From Actinoplanes sp. TBRC 11911 (GTDB lineage: Bacteria; Actinomycetota; Actinomycetes; Mycobacteriales; Micromonosporaceae): a stretch of DNA of 64,000 nucleotides. The first letter of the stretch is position 1; each line of letters starts with the position of its first letter. Location of the stretch: the NCBI RefSeq assembly GCF_012933445.1, contig NZ_JABBNC010000033.1:1-64000 (forward strand), written 5' to 3'. The position numbers and the translations under genes were made by a program. Positions 52,785 to 62,449 of the stretch are shown piece by piece. The notes under the pieces are model-generated. The model saw nothing but the letters and a program-made list of their open reading frames with translations. It made no database searches and was not told the origin of the DNA.

Positions 52785-54437
52785 CTAGTTCTCTTCTGCG
52801 GCCGGACGACGGACCTCGCGGGTCACCGTCTCGCGGGTCTCGCGGCCCTCTTCGAGCGCGTCGGCCGGGTTCTCGTTGACCCGAGTGCCGGTCTCGCCAC
52901 GCTTGAACAGGTCCTTGAACTCGTTCACGCCGGACTGCAACGCCTCGATGTTGTCGTCGGACAGCAGGCCGGACGACTCGATCGCGGTGTAGGTGTCGCT
53001 GCGGTGCCGCTTGATCCACTGCAGGAAGTCCTGCTCGAAGCGGCGCACGTCGCCGACCGGGATGTCGTCGAGCTGGCCGGTGGTGCCGGCCCAGATCACG
53101 ATGACCTCGTCGACCACCGAGTACGGCGAGTACTGCGGCTGCTTGAGCAGCTCGACCAGGCGTACGCCCTTGTCCAGCTGGGCCCGCGACGCCTTGTCCA
53201 GATCGGAGGCGAAGGCGGAGAACGCCTCCAGCTCACGGAACTGGGCCAGGTCGAGCCGGAGGCGGCCGGAGACCGAGCGCATGGCCTTGACCTGCGCCGA
53301 ACCACCCACCCGCGACACCGAGGTGCCGACGTTGATCGCCGGGCGGACACCCGAGGCGAACAGGTCGCTCTCCAGGAAGATCTGGCCGTCGGTGATCGAG
53401 ATGACGTTGGTCGGGATGTAGGCCGAGATGTCGTTGGCCTTGGTCTCGATGATCGGCAGACCGGTCATCGAGCCGCCACCGAGCTCGTCGGAGAGCTTCG
53501 CGCACCGCTCGAGCAGCCGGGAGTGCAGGTAGAAGACGTCGCCCGGGTACGCCTCGCGGCCCGGCGGGCGGCGCAGCAGCAGCGACACGGCGCGGTACGC
53601 CTCGGCCTGCTTGGTCAGGTCGTCGAAGACGATCAGGACGTGCTTGCCGGCGTACATCCAGTGCTGGCCGATGGCCGAGCCGGTGTACGGCGCGATGTAC
53701 TTGAAGCCGGCCGGGTCGGACGCGGGCGCCGCCACGATCGTCGTGTAGTCGAGCGCGCCCTGCTCCTCGAGGGTGCCCCGGATGCTGGCGATGGTGGTGG
53801 CCTTCTGGCCGATCGCCACGTAGATGCAGCGGACCTGCTTGTCCGGGTCGCCGGACTCCCAGTTCGCGCGCTGGTTGATGATCGTGTCGATGGCGACCGT
53901 GGTCTTGCCGGTCTTGCGGTCCCCGATGATCAGCTGGCGCTGACCGCGGCCGATCGGCGTCATCGCGTCGATCGCCTTGATGCCGGTCTGCAGCGGCTGC
54001 TTCACCGGCTGCCGGGCCATCACGTTCGGGGCCTGGAGCTCGAGCTCACGGAAGCCCTCGTTGGCGATCTCGCCACGGTCGTCGATGGGGTTACCCAGCG
54101 GGTCCACCACGCGACCGAGGAAGGCGTCGCCGACCGGCACGGAGAGGACACGGCCGGTCCGCTTGACCTGCTGGCCTTCCTCGATGCCGGCGAACTCGCC
54201 CAGGACCACGACGCCGATCTCGCGGACGTCGAGATTCAGGGCCACACCCAGCGTGCCGTCCTCGAACTCGAGCAGTTCGTTCGCCATGGTCGAGGGCAGA
54301 CCCTCGACGTGTGCGATGCCGTCGCCCGCATCGGAGACGATGCCGACCTCCTCACGGGAGACCTCGGGCGAATAGGACGAGACGTAGCGCTCTAGCGCCC
54401 CCCGGATCTCGTCCGAGGAGATGGTCAGCTCGGCCAT
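52785..54437 (-). CDS. atpA: ATP synthase F1 alpha subunit with C-terminal extension
   Basis: The non-catalytic nucleotide-binding subunit. Walker A is G172-D-R-K-T-G-K-T179; the [14 protein letters not shown] and Arg-finger regions are present. At 550 aa it exceeds E. coli alpha (513) by a 37-residue, charged C-terminal tail ([20 protein letters not shown]… to the end). A tail of similar length in mycobacterial alpha is known to suppress ATP hydrolysis. ATG 54437 has GAAGG upstream; the frame beyond it is not coding. Confidence 0.97.
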   Translation of the reverse strand: MAELTISSDEIRGALERYVSSYSPEVSREEVGIVSDAGDGIAHVEGLPSTMANELLEFEDGTLGVALNLDVREIGVVVLGEFAGIEEGQQVKRTGRVLSVPVGDAFLGRVVDPLGNPIDDRGEIANEGFRELELQAPNVMARQPVKQPLQTGIKAIDAMTPIGRGQRQLIIGDRKTGKTTVAIDTIINQRANWESGDPDKQVRCIYVAIGQKATTIASIRGTLEEQGALDYTTIVAAPASDPAGFKYIAPYTGSAIGQHWMYAGKHVLIVFDDLTKQAEAYRAVSLLLRRPPGREAYPGDVFYLHSRLLERCAKLSDELGGGSMTGLPIIETKANDISAYIPTNVISITDGQIFLESDLFASGVRPAINVGTSVSRVGGSAQVKAMRSVSGRLRLDLAQFRELEAFSAFASDLDKASRAQLDKGVRLVELLKQPQYSPYSVVDEVIVIWAGTTGQLDDIPVGDVRRFEQDFLQWIKRHRSDTYTAIESSGLLSDDNIEALQSGVNEFKDLFKRGETGTRVNENPADALEEGRETRETVTREVRRPAAEEN

Positions 54438-54520
54438 CCTCTGCCTTCTTTGTCTAGCTCGGGACGTCACCGCCGCCGAGGGGCCTACTCGACCCGGCGT
54501 TGCCGCCGGTCGAGGGAAAA

Positions 54521-55342
54521 TTACTTCGCGAACGCCTGCTTCGCCTGGTTGAGCCGGCGCAGGATGGTGCCGTCGTAGAGGTCAGGGCCGATCTGCACGC
54601 TGACGCCGCCGATGACGGAGGGGTCGACGTCCACCTTCAGCGACACTTCCCGGCCGTAGATGTCGGACAACTTGGCAGCCAGCGCCTGCTCGTCCGCCTC
54701 GGCGAGCGGCTTCGCCACCGTCACGTAGGCGACCTCCCGGTCGCGCTTCGCGGCGGTGAGCTCCACCAGGCGGGTCAGCGAGCCCTCGAAACTGCGGCCC
54801 CCGAAACCCTCGAGCGCCACCTCGGCGAGACGGAGCGTCGCCGGCTGGGCCTTGCCCTTCAGCAAGTCCTCGACAAGCTTAACCCGGCGCGAAGTCGGCG
54901 CCCCGGGATCACTCAGCGTAACCGCCAGCTCGGGGTTGCCCGAGACGATCTGACCGAAGCGGAACAGCTCGTCCTCGACGTCGGCCAGGTTCCCGGCCTT
55001 CTGGGCCGAGGCCAGCAACGCCTCGGCGCCCAGCCGCTCGGTGACGTCGAGAAGCTCGGTCGGCGCGGAGAACCGGCCGGCCACCAGGGTGGTCAGCGTG
55101 TCGACCGTGACCTCGGAGAGCTTGCCCGTGATCAGCGAGCGGAGCAGGTCCGCCCGCTGCGCGCCGGCCCGCGAGGGATCGGTCAGCGCCCGGCGCAGCC
55201 GGGGCTGGTCCCGCAGGAGGGCGGCCACCGAGAGGATCTCGTCGGCCACCGAGGACAGCTGCGCGGCCGAGGCCGACGTGGTGTCCGCGGTGAACCGCTC
55301 CAGGGCCTCGGCGTAGGCCTGCTGGCTGACGCTCGACGCCAT
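54521..55342 (-). CDS. atpH: ATP synthase delta subunit
   Basis: It connects F1 to the peripheral stalk. At 273 aa it is longer than E. coli delta (177): the extra N-terminal helical part (about 1-95) is typical of actinobacteria. Here b and delta remain separate genes, unlike the mycobacterial b-delta fusion. The C-terminal region [24 protein letters not shown] matches the OSCP domain. ATG 55342 overlaps the atpF stop as TGATG. Confidence 0.95.
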   Translation of the reverse strand: MASSVSQQAYAEALERFTADTTSASAAQLSSVADEILSVAALLRDQPRLRRALTDPSRAGAQRADLLRSLITGKLSEVTVDTLTTLVAGRFSAPTELLDVTERLGAEALLASAQKAGNLADVEDELFRFGQIVSGNPELAVTLSDPGAPTSRRVKLVEDLLKGKAQPATLRLAEVALEGFGGRSFEGSLTRLVELTAAKRDREVAYVTVAKPLAEADEQALAAKLSDIYGREVSLKVDVDPSVIGGVSVQIGPDLYDGTILRRLNQAKQAFAK

Positions 55343-55899
55343 CAGCGCCGCCCGCCCGCCGAGCCGGCCGCGCCGAGCTCGTCGATGAACCGCTCGACCG
55401 TGCCGCGACGACGTGCCTCGTCCTCGAGGGCTTCGCCGACGATCCGGCCGGCCAGGTCCACCGCCAGGTTGCCGACCTCGGAGCGCAGGTCACGCACGAT
55501 GCTCTCGCGCTGTGCGGCGAGCTGCTCCTGGCCGGCCGCGATGATGCGGTCGGACTCCTCGCGTGCCTTGGCCAGCACATCCTGACGGATGCCCTCGGCG
55601 TCGGCCCGGGCCTCGTCGCGGATGCGCGCGGCCTCGGTGCGGGCCTCGGCGAGCTGCGCACGATACTGCTCGAGCAGCTGGTTCGCCTCGGCCTGAGCCG
55701 TCTCGGCGCGTTTGATGCCACCTTCGATCGCGTCCACCCGCGCCGCGAACGTCTTCTCCATCATCGGGAAGACGAACTTCATCAGCACGAAGCAGAGGAC
55801 CGCGAAGGCGATGACGCCGAAAAGGATCTCCTGCCAGATCGGCAGGATCGGGTTGTGGTCGCCCTCTTCGGCGGCCACCACCATGAATTCGGTGATCAC
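55342..55899 (-). CDS. atpF: ATP synthase F0 b subunit
   Basis: The peripheral stalk subunit: one membrane helix (about 24-45, FGVIAFAVLCFVLMKFVF) followed by a long charged coiled coil to about 165. The length is 185 aa. GTG 55899 has a perfect AAGGAGG five bases ahead. Confidence 0.96.
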   Translation of the reverse strand: MITEFMVVAAEEGDHNPILPIWQEILFGVIAFAVLCFVLMKFVFPMMEKTFAARVDAIEGGIKRAETAQAEANQLLEQYRAQLAEARTEAARIRDEARADAEGIRQDVLAKAREESDRIIAAGQEQLAAQRESIVRDLRSEVGNLAVDLAGRIVGEALEDEARRRGTVERFIDELGAAGSAGGRR

Positions 55900-55926
55900 A
55901 CTTACCTCCTTCGAGGCGGAGGGAGA

Positions 55927-56157
55927 TTAAACGTTGCCCGCCCAGATGAAGCCGAAGGCGATGCCGAGCAGCGCGAGCGCCTCGATGATCGCGAAGCCGA
56001 TCCAGACGTACGGAAGGGTCAGACGCGACGACTCGGGCTGGCGCGCCGTCGACTGGATGTAGGCCGAGAAGACCAGGCCCACGCCAATGCCGGGGCCGAT
56101 AGCAGCGAGACCGTAGCCGATAGCGGCGGTGCTGCCGACGACATCAGCAGTAATCAT
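55927..56157 (-). CDS. atpE: ATP synthase F0 c subunit
   Basis: The ring-forming proteolipid of 76 aa, with two membrane helices around a polar loop (ARQPESSRL). The ion-binding carboxylate is Glu59 (GFAIIEALALLG); no sodium-site residues are evident, so proton coupling is expected. The glycine-rich first helix GPGIGVGLVF is typical. ATG 56157 has AGGAGG eight bases ahead. Confidence 0.97.
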   Translation of the reverse strand: MITADVVGSTAAIGYGLAAIGPGIGVGLVFSAYIQSTARQPESSRLTLPYVWIGFAIIEALALLGIAFGFIWAGNV

Positions 56158-56224
56158 TAGGAATCCTCCTGGTATCTCGCGTGACTGTCACGCGGGACGA
56201 CAAACGGGGTATTGCAGGTGAACC

Positions 56225-57022
56225 TCAGTGCCCTTCCGCGAGCGAGCCCTGGACGTAGCTCGCGGTCAGCACCGTGAAGACGTAGGCCTGGAGGACGATG
56301 ACCAGGAACTCCAGGAAGGTCAGTGCGATCGTCATCAGCCACGAGACGACGGCGAACGGCGCGAACGCGACGTTGGCGTTGATCAGCGCGAAGCCGCCGA
56401 GCGTGAACACCAGCAGCAGCATGTGGCCGGCGAACATGTTGGCGAAGAGACGGACGGCGAGCGAGAACGGCCGCACCAGGAAGTTCGAGAAGAACTCGAT
56501 CGGGATGAGCAGCGGCAGGATGAACCACGGCGCCGGCGGGACGAGAGCCATCTTGAAGTACTTGAAGAAGCCGTGCTTGCGGATGCCGACCGCGATGAAC
56601 ATCACGTAGCTGATGATCGCCAGGAACGCCGGGAACGCGATGTGCGAGTTCGGCGAGATCTGCGCCAGCGGAATGATGCTCCACAGATTGTTCAGGAAGA
56701 CGAAACAGAACAATGTCGTGAAGTACGGCGCGAACCGGATGCCCGCCTTCGTCCCGAGCATGTCGATCGAGACGCTGTTGCGCACGAAGCCGTAGACGCT
56801 CTCGGCGAGCCACTGCTTCTTGGTCGGAACCAGCTTCGGCTTCCGGTACGTGACCAGGAAGAAAATGATGATCGCTGCCATCGAGAGGAAGACCAGCAGC
56901 GAGATCTTGGTAAACCAGTAGTTGTTCTGTTCACCCCACGGCAGGATGCTGGGCGGGAAGAAGTCCTCGACACTCGGCGGGAATGGAACGTCCGCTGCGA
57001 GGACGATCGACTGACCGCTCAC
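56225..57022 (-). CDS. atpB: ATP synthase F0 a subunit
   Basis: The proton channel subunit. The essential Arg lies in LAVRLFANMFAGH, and about five to six membrane helices are visible. The length is 265 aa. GTG 57022 begins about 15 bases after the atpZ-like gene and is followed by atpE, F, H, A, G and D in the standard order. Confidence 0.96.
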   Translation of the reverse strand: MSGQSIVLAADVPFPPSVEDFFPPSILPWGEQNNYWFTKISLLVFLSMAAIIIFFLVTYRKPKLVPTKKQWLAESVYGFVRNSVSIDMLGTKAGIRFAPYFTTLFCFVFLNNLWSIIPLAQISPNSHIAFPAFLAIISYVMFIAVGIRKHGFFKYFKMALVPPAPWFILPLLIPIEFFSNFLVRPFSLAVRLFANMFAGHMLLLVFTLGGFALINANVAFAPFAVVSWLMTIALTFLEFLVIVLQAYVFTVLTASYVQGSLAEGH

Positions 57023-57037
57023 CGTAGCCCTTTCCTG

Positions 57038-57274
57038 TCAGGCGCCGAGATGGCGCACGATGAGGTAGACACCCGCGCCGATCCCAATGATCGAGCCGAT
57101 CCCGGCGAAGATGCCCCTGGTCCCCACAAAGTGGTCGACCAGTAGACCGATCCCGCCCCACACCACCATGCCCGAAATGAGATAAGCGAGCGCTGTCATG
57201 CCCATGCCGGTGTCGGCAGGGGGAGGACCGTCGTCGTCACCGCGGGGATTCTGTGAGGGTTCATGACCGGTCAT
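57038..57274 (-). CDS. AtpZ/AtpI-like small membrane protein
   Basis: A 78 aa protein with a hydrophilic N-terminus and two membrane helices (LAYLISGMVVWGGIGLLVDHF and a glycine-rich second helix with GIGAGVYLIVRHL). The first-helix pattern GxGxxLDHxxG matches AtpZ (DUF AtpI/AtpZ), which aids ring assembly or Mg transport beside F0. ATG 57274 is chosen; the frame is open to 57418, but the predicted promoter lies within that stretch. Confidence 0.75.
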   Translation of the reverse strand: MTGHEPSQNPRGDDDGPPPADTGMGMTALAYLISGMVVWGGIGLLVDHFVGTRGIFAGIGSIIGIGAGVYLIVRHLGA

Positions 57275-57372
57275 GTTGGCCCGAACGATATCAGCAGGGC
57301 AGACACGGCTAGGCGGGGCCCCCCGCACAACTGATGTTGTCCAGGCGTCAGGAGTCCCGCAACTGAACGGAC

Positions 57373-57400
57373 ACGGTACTCCCCCTTCGCCATAACCCAA
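57373..57400 (-). promoter_or_regulatory. Candidate promoter of the atp operon
   Basis: On the minus strand TTGGGT (57400-57395), 16 bases, TACCGT (57378-57373). Transcription would start near 57366, giving a leader of about 90 bases before ATG 57274. A second TTGACC-like box lies a little upstream. The gap 57275-57483 holds no gene. Confidence 0.4.
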
Positions 57401-57483
57401 CACGCCACGACCGTTCACGTCACCGAAAGGTGGTCAACCCTCCACGAAAGAGCCGCTGACGAGGCAAAACACGCCGTACGAGA

Positions 57484-57954
57484 TCATTTTTTGCGACCGA
57501 GACGGGTGAACCACCAGGCCTGCACCGCGGTCCAGACAACGACGCCCGCGACTATCCCCCAGCCGAGCTCGGCCTTCCCGCTCCACTCCGACGCGAGGCC
57601 GTACACGAGCACAAGGCCCAAGATTGTGTACTTGAGCACGTAGGTCATCAGCGCCAGCGGCATGAGCAGGGCCGGCCGGACCGTGTCCGCCCAGGCGATC
57701 ACCAACGTGGACATGGTGTAGCTGATGGTCACGATCAGCACGCCGGCCCCGGCACCCAAGGCCGCGGCGGCACCGCCGACGAAGTAACCCACCGACGCGG
57801 CGCAGAGCATCAGGGCGAACGCGACCGAACTCAGGAACGGCAGATGGGCCACGCGCCAGCGGGGATCGGCGGGCAGGGGCGGCAGATCCGGCAACGGCCG
57901 GTCGTCGTCGTCCCGCGCGTACGCCTCGGGCACCGCCGCACTCTTGTCAGTCAC
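57484..57954 (-). CDS. ATP synthase protein I-like membrane protein
   Basis: A 156 aa protein with a Pro/Asp-rich N-terminus and four membrane helices (about 42-60, 62-82, 95-115, 130-148). The position before the atp genes and the pattern of helices match the actinobacterial AtpI-type protein. GTG 57954 overlaps the glyA stop as GTGA, so it is translationally coupled to glyA, not to atpB. Confidence 0.75.
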   Translation of the reverse strand: MTDKSAAVPEAYARDDDDRPLPDLPPLPADPRWRVAHLPFLSSVAFALMLCAASVGYFVGGAAAALGAGAGVLIVTISYTMSTLVIAWADTVRPALLMPLALMTYVLKYTILGLVLVYGLASEWSGKAELGWGIVAGVVVWTAVQAWWFTRLGRKK

Positions 57955-59240
57955 GCCATCACCTCCGCATGACCGTACGCCGGATAGCGGCGCGCCAAGT
58001 CGGCGGCCTCGTCGGCGACCTGCGCGAGGCGGGCCGCGCCGACAGTGGTCTGCGGGTCGCAGCGCACCGCGACACCGATCATTCCGGCGATCTGCCGCAT
58101 CTCACCCTCGCGCATGCCTTGCGTAGTCACGCTCGGTGATCCTACCCGGATGCCGGAGGCCACCGACGGGCGCTCCGGGTCGTACGGGATGGCGTTCTTG
58201 TTGAGCGTGATCCGGGCCTGGTCGCAGCGGTCCTCGGCCTGCGTGCCGGTCACTCCGAGTGTGCGCAGGTCGGCGAGCACGAGGTGGGTGTCGGTGCCGC
58301 CGGCGACCGGGCGCATCCCCTCCGCGGCCAGGCCGGAGGCGAGCGCCTGCGCATTCTTCACGACCTGGCGGGCGTACGTGTGGAAACCCGGAAGTGAGGC
58401 CTCGCGCAGGGCCACCGCCTTGGCCGCGATCACGTGCATCATCGGGCCGCCCTGGCTGAACGGGAAGACGGCCTTGTCGACGCGCTGGGCGAGCTCCGCG
58501 CGGCAGAGGATCATGCCGCCGCGGGGTCCGCGCAGCACCTTGTGGGTGGTGCAGGTGACGATGTCGGCGTGCGGCACCGGCGACGGGATGGCGCGGCCGG
58601 CGACCAGCCCGATGAAGTGCGCGGCGTCGACCATCAGATAGGCGCCCACCTCGTCGGCGATCTGCCGGAAACGACCGAAATCAATGACCCGGGGGTACGC
58701 CGTCGCCCCGCACACGATCAGCTTCGGCCGATGAGCGAGCGCCAGATCGCGGACCTCGTCGTAGTCGATCTCCTCGGTCGCCGGACTGACCCGGTAGCCG
58801 ATCGGGTGGAACCACTTCCCGGAGAAGTTGACCTTGCTGCCGTGGGTCAGGTGCCCGCCGTGCGGAAGCTCCATGGCCAGCACCGTGTCGCCGGGTTCGG
58901 CCAGCGCGGCGTACGCGGCGAGGTTGGCCGACGCGCCGGAGTGCGGCTGGACGTTGGCGTGCTGCGCGCCGAACAGGTCCGCCGCCCGCGAGACCGCCAG
59001 CTGCTCGGCCTTGTCCACCTCGGCGCAGCCGCCGTAGTAACGCCGGCCGGGGTAGCCCTCGGCATACTTGTTGGTCAGCGTGGAGCCCAGCGCGGCCAGC
59101 ACCGCGGGCGAGGTGAAATTCTCGCTGGCGATCAGCTGCAGCCCGGCGCACTGCCGGTCGAGCTCGGCGAGGACGACATGGGCGATCTCCGGATCGTCGC
59201 TCTCGAGCGACGCGAAGTCCGGCCCCCAGAAGGTGCCCAC
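57951..59240 (-). CDS. glyA: Serine hydroxymethyltransferase
   Basis: It converts serine and tetrahydrofolate to glycine and 5,10-methylene-THF. The PLP Lys is K234 (CTTHK234VLRGPRGG). YYGGCAEVDKAE, QPHSGASANLAAY and VDAAHFIGLVAG are all conserved. GTG 59240 gives 429 aa with a GGGAGGG ahead; the open frame to 59309 has no homology. It overlaps the AtpI-like gene and leads the atp region in this genome. Confidence 0.95.
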   Translation of the reverse strand: MGTFWGPDFASLESDDPEIAHVVLAELDRQCAGLQLIASENFTSPAVLAALGSTLTNKYAEGYPGRRYYGGCAEVDKAEQLAVSRAADLFGAQHANVQPHSGASANLAAYAALAEPGDTVLAMELPHGGHLTHGSKVNFSGKWFHPIGYRVSPATEEIDYDEVRDLALAHRPKLIVCGATAYPRVIDFGRFRQIADEVGAYLMVDAAHFIGLVAGRAIPSPVPHADIVTCTTHKVLRGPRGGMILCRAELAQRVDKAVFPFSQGGPMMHVIAAKAVALREASLPGFHTYARQVVKNAQALASGLAAEGMRPVAGGTDTHLVLADLRTLGVTGTQAEDRCDQARITLNKNAIPYDPERPSVASGIRVGSPSVTTQGMREGEMRQIAGMIGVAVRCDPQTTVGAARLAQVADEAADLARRYPAYGHAEVMA

Positions 59241-59308
59241 GAGCCCTCCCCCCAGTAGGCAACGCTGCCGATCCGAGCATATGGGTTCAGAACACCTGAC
59301 GGCGGGCA

Positions 59309-59314
59309 CAAACT
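59309..59314 (+). promoter_or_regulatory. Leaderless -10 box of the epimerase-like gene
   Basis: CAAACT is followed by six bases and ATG 59321. TTCAGA at 59286-59291 is a weak -35 with 17-base spacing. Confidence 0.45.
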
Positions 59315-59320
59315 GGAGTT

Positions 59321-60793
59321 ATGCGGTGCTTGGTGACGGGAGCCACGGGCTACATCGGGGGCCGGCTGGCACCGCGCCTGATCGAGGCCGGGCACGAGGT
59401 TCGCTGCCTGACCCGCAGCGCCGGCCGGATGCGCGACGTGCCCTGGGCGGCCGGGGCCGAGGTGGTCGAGGGCGATCTCACCGATCTCGCCTCGCTGCAC
59501 GGGGCTTTCGAGCGGGTCGACGTGGCGTACTTCCTGGTCCATTCGCTGGGCCGGCGCGACTTCGAGGAGCTGGACCGGCGCGCGGCCGCCAACTTCGTCG
59601 AGGCGGCGAGCAAGGCCGGGGTGCGGCGGATCGTCTATCTCGGCGGCCCGGAACCGCCGCCCGGCGAACGGCCCTCACCCCACCTGCGCTCGCGCACCGA
59701 GGTCGCCCGGATCCTGCTGGCCGGCGACGTGCCCACGGCGGTGCTGCGCGCCCCGGTGATCATCGGGTCCGGCTCGGCGTCCTTCGAGATGCTGCGCTAT
59801 CTCACCGAACGCCTTCCGGTCATGGTCACCCCGCGCTGGGTGCGCAACCGGATCCAGCCCATTGCCGTACGCGACGTGCTCCGGTACCTGATCGAGGCGG
59901 CGACGCTGCCGGACGACGTGCATCGCGGCTTCGACATCGGCGGGCCGGACGTGCTGACGTACATGCAGATGATGCGCCGGTACGCGGCGGTCGCCGGGTT
60001 GCGCCGCCGGATCATCGTGCCGCTGCGCCCGCTCAGTCCGCGGCTCTCGGCCTATTGGGTGGGCCTGGTCACCCCCGTGCCCAATGCGATCGCCCGTCCG
60101 CTGGTGGAGAGCGTGGTGCACGAGGCCGTGACCCACGAATCAGACATTTCGTCATTTGTCCCCGAAATCGCCCCGCTCGGGTTCGACGAGGCGGTCCGGC
60201 TGGCACTCGGCAAGATCCGTGACGCGAACGTGGAGACCCGCTGGTCCACCGCCGCCGGCCTGGACACCGCGGCGGAACCGCTGCCCACCGACCCGGAATG
60301 GTCCGGCGGCAGCGTCTACGTCGACGAGCGCCGCCGGGCGGTCGACGCCCCGGTCGACGCGCTGTGGCGGGTGATCGAGGGCGTCGGCGGCGACAACGGC
60401 TGGTACTCGTTCCCGCTGGCCTGGTCGGTGCGCGGCTGGCTGGACCGGCTGGTCGGCGGCGTGGGCCTGCGCCGCGGCCGGCGCGACCGGCACCGGCTGC
60501 GGGTGGGCGAGGCGCTGGACTGGTGGCGGGTCGAGGAGATCGTGCCCGGCTCGCTGCTGCGACTGCGCGCCGAGATGCGGGTACCGGGCCGGGCCTGGCT
60601 GGAGATGACCGCGTCGGCGGACGGCACCGGCCGCAGCGTCTACCGCCAGCGGGCGGTGTTCCTGCCACGCGGGCTGGCCGGGCACGCGTACTGGGCGTCC
60701 GTGCTGCCCTTCCACGGCCTGGTCTTCAACGGCATGGCCCGCAACATCGCTGAGCTAGCCGCGCTCGATCGCGCGAGCGCCGCTGAAAGTTGA
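59321..60793 (+). CDS. NAD(P)-binding SDR-like protein with DUF2867 C-terminal domain
   Basis: The N-terminal half is an atypical/extended SDR Rossmann domain (MRCLVTGATGYIGGRLAP at the start; LVHSLGRRDFEELDR; no clear YxxxK pair). The C-terminal domain (about 325-490) matches DUF2867, a START/SRPBCC-like fold (VYVDERRRAVDAPVDALWRVIEGVGGDNGWY … DWWRVEEIVPGSLLRLRAEM). Fusions of this kind are widespread; they may bind and reduce a lipophilic compound, but the function is unknown. The length is 490 aa. Its stop lies inside a long inverted repeat shared with the convergent tsaC-type gene. Confidence 0.82.
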   Translation: MRCLVTGATGYIGGRLAPRLIEAGHEVRCLTRSAGRMRDVPWAAGAEVVEGDLTDLASLHGAFERVDVAYFLVHSLGRRDFEELDRRAAANFVEAASKAGVRRIVYLGGPEPPPGERPSPHLRSRTEVARILLAGDVPTAVLRAPVIIGSGSASFEMLRYLTERLPVMVTPRWVRNRIQPIAVRDVLRYLIEAATLPDDVHRGFDIGGPDVLTYMQMMRRYAAVAGLRRRIIVPLRPLSPRLSAYWVGLVTPVPNAIARPLVESVVHEAVTHESDISSFVPEIAPLGFDEAVRLALGKIRDANVETRWSTAAGLDTAAEPLPTDPEWSGGSVYVDERRRAVDAPVDALWRVIEGVGGDNGWYSFPLAWSVRGWLDRLVGGVGLRRGRRDRHRLRVGEALDWWRVEEIVPGSLLRLRAEMRVPGRAWLEMTASADGTGRSVYRQRAVFLPRGLAGHAYWASVLPFHGLVFNGMARNIAELAALDRASAAES

Positions 60794-60854
60794 TGAGTTC
60801 AGGTTGCGCCCGACGACGGCTTCGCCGGCGGCGATCGCAGCCTGAACTCATCAA
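60790..60854. terminator. Long inverted repeat between convergent genes
   Basis: TTGATGAGTTCAGG (60790-60803) and CCTGAACTCATCAA (60841-60854) are perfect 14-base arms. They extend inward as TTGCG/CGCAG with one wobble pair, and an inner CGGC-TTC-GCCG hairpin lies in the loop. The AT content of the arms is unusual here. It should end both transcripts. Confidence 0.65.
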
Positions 60855-60882
60855 CGCGGCATCGCGCTCCTCGCTGAATTAC

Positions 60883-61839
60883 CTAGGCGGCTGCACGGAC
60901 TAAACGGTCGCGGATCGCCAGCCAGTCCTCGTGCTTGGGTGGCTCCTGGACCAGGATCGTCGCGGCGCCCTCGTCGTCCATCCGGTGCAGCGCGGCGTAC
61001 AGGTCGGCGGCGTACTCCTGCGGGTCGCCGGAGAGCACCTCGGCGCCCGGCACCCCGGCCCCCTCGTAGGTCAGCACCGCGACCGGTGCCGCCAGGCCGT
61101 CCCGCTCGGCCGCGCGCACGTCCGGGACCAGGATCAGCTTGGCCCGCGGGGCGTAGTGCCGGCGGCTCATGCCCGGCGAGTTGCGTGCGGTGCCCTCGTG
61201 CGGCAGCGCGATCTCGCCGATCACCTCGCGCAGCTCCCGCAGCGGCAGCGCGCCCGGGCGCAGCAGCGTAGGCACGCCGGTGGTCAGGTCGAGCACGGTG
61301 GACTCGATGCCGCGCGCGGCGGGTCCGCCGTCCAGCACCAGCGGCACGTCCGGCAGGCCGCGGGCCACGTGCTGGGCGGTGGTCGGCGAGATGTGCTCGG
61401 ACCGGTTCGCGCTGGGCGCGGCCAGCGGGAGCTGCGCGGCCTCCAGCAGGCGCAACGCCACCTCGTGCGCGGGCACCCGGATCGCGATCGTGTCGCCCGC
61501 CGTGCCCGCCGAGGTCAGCCGCCGGTTGCGGGGCAGCACCAGGGTCAGCGGGCCGGGCCAGAAGTTCGCGGCCAGCTCGTTCGCGAGCGACGGCCAGGAC
61601 CGGGTCAGCGAGCGGGCCGACTCGACGTGCGGCACGTGCACGATCAGCGGGTTCCACGTGGGCCGGTTCTTCAGCCGGTAGACCTCGTCGATCGCCCGGC
61701 GGGACAGCGCGTTGGCGCCGAGCCCGTACACCGTCTCGGTGGGGAACGCGACCACCGACTCGGCACGCAGCAGCTCCGCCGCGCGGCGCAGGCCGGCGGC
61801 GTCCGGCGTGACGATCTCCCCGAGGCGCGTGCTAGTCAC
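60883..61839 (-). CDS. L-threonylcarbamoyladenylate synthase, Sua5 type
   Basis: It makes threonylcarbamoyl-AMP from threonine, bicarbonate and ATP, the first step of the tRNA t6A37 modification. The YrdC domain (1-205) has FPTETVYGLGANA, KNRPTWNPLIVHV, FWPGPLTLVL, IAIRVPAHEVAL and APSANRSEHISPTTA. A linker (SPGMSRRHYAPRAKL) leads into the Sua5 C-terminal domain (about 225-318), which separates Sua5 from the shorter TsaC. GTG 61839 gives 318 aa. A second, shorter YrdC-domain gene lies two genes upstream. Confidence 0.92.
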   Translation of the reverse strand: MTSTRLGEIVTPDAAGLRRAAELLRAESVVAFPTETVYGLGANALSRRAIDEVYRLKNRPTWNPLIVHVPHVESARSLTRSWPSLANELAANFWPGPLTLVLPRNRRLTSAGTAGDTIAIRVPAHEVALRLLEAAQLPLAAPSANRSEHISPTTAQHVARGLPDVPLVLDGGPAARGIESTVLDLTTGVPTLLRPGALPLRELREVIGEIALPHEGTARNSPGMSRRHYAPRAKLILVPDVRAAERDGLAAPVAVLTYEGAGVPGAEVLSGDPQEYAADLYAALHRMDDEGAATILVQEPPKHEDWLAIRDRLVRAAA

Positions 61840-61851
61840 GGCTGGAGCTTG

Positions 61852-62448
61852 TCACGGCAGCAGCAGAGTGGCGAACGGGACGAGCGTGTCCTCGATCTCA
61901 TCACCGATTCGCTGGAATGTCTGGTCGCCGCGGCCCCACGGGTCGTCCAGGTCGTCGCCGGGCTGGGCCGGCTCCCCGTTCCGGAGCCGGCCCGCGGCCT
62001 CGACGATGGCCACGCCGCGGTCGTAGACCGCGTCGGGCTTCGCATCGGCCTCCGGGAGGCCCTCCGGGTCGACCGAGCCGAGCAGCCGGCCGAACTCTCC
62101 TAAAACGAACGTTCGTTCGGCTGCGTCCGGCCGCAAGGCCACCACGTAGTCGTACTGGTCGGCGGTGGCCGTGAAGATCAGGTCGGCCTCGTCGATGTAG
62201 TCCCCGCGCAGCTTGCGAGCCTCGAACCCCTCGTCCGAACCGCCCCGGGCCCGCACTTGACGGGCGGCCGGCGGATTCATCTCCTCGCCCTCGTGCCACC
62301 CGCCGGTGCCGGCGCTGACGCTGCGCACGAGATGGTCGCCGCTGGCGCCGATCCGGTCCCGCACCGCCCGCGCGAGCAGCCGCTCGGCCATCGGGGACCG
62401 GCAGATGTTGCCCATGCAGACGTGCAGCACGGTGAACGGCGCCGGCAC
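61852..62448 (-). CDS. Low-molecular-weight protein tyrosine phosphatase
   Basis: The P-loop is C11-M-G-N-I-C-R17 near the N-terminus, and the general acid Asp lies in DDLDDPWG near the C-terminus. At 198 aa it is longer than the usual 150-165, with an insertion around MNPPAARQVRARGGSDEGF. GTG 62448 starts one base after the stop of the YrdC-domain gene. In actinobacteria such enzymes act on kinases of cell-wall and polysaccharide control; the substrate here is unknown. Confidence 0.88.
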   Translation of the reverse strand: MPAPFTVLHVCMGNICRSPMAERLLARAVRDRIGASGDHLVRSVSAGTGGWHEGEEMNPPAARQVRARGGSDEGFEARKLRGDYIDEADLIFTATADQYDYVVALRPDAAERTFVLGEFGRLLGSVDPEGLPEADAKPDAVYDRGVAIVEAAGRLRNGEPAQPGDDLDDPWGRGDQTFQRIGDEIEDTLVPFATLLLP

Positions 62449-62449
62449 C

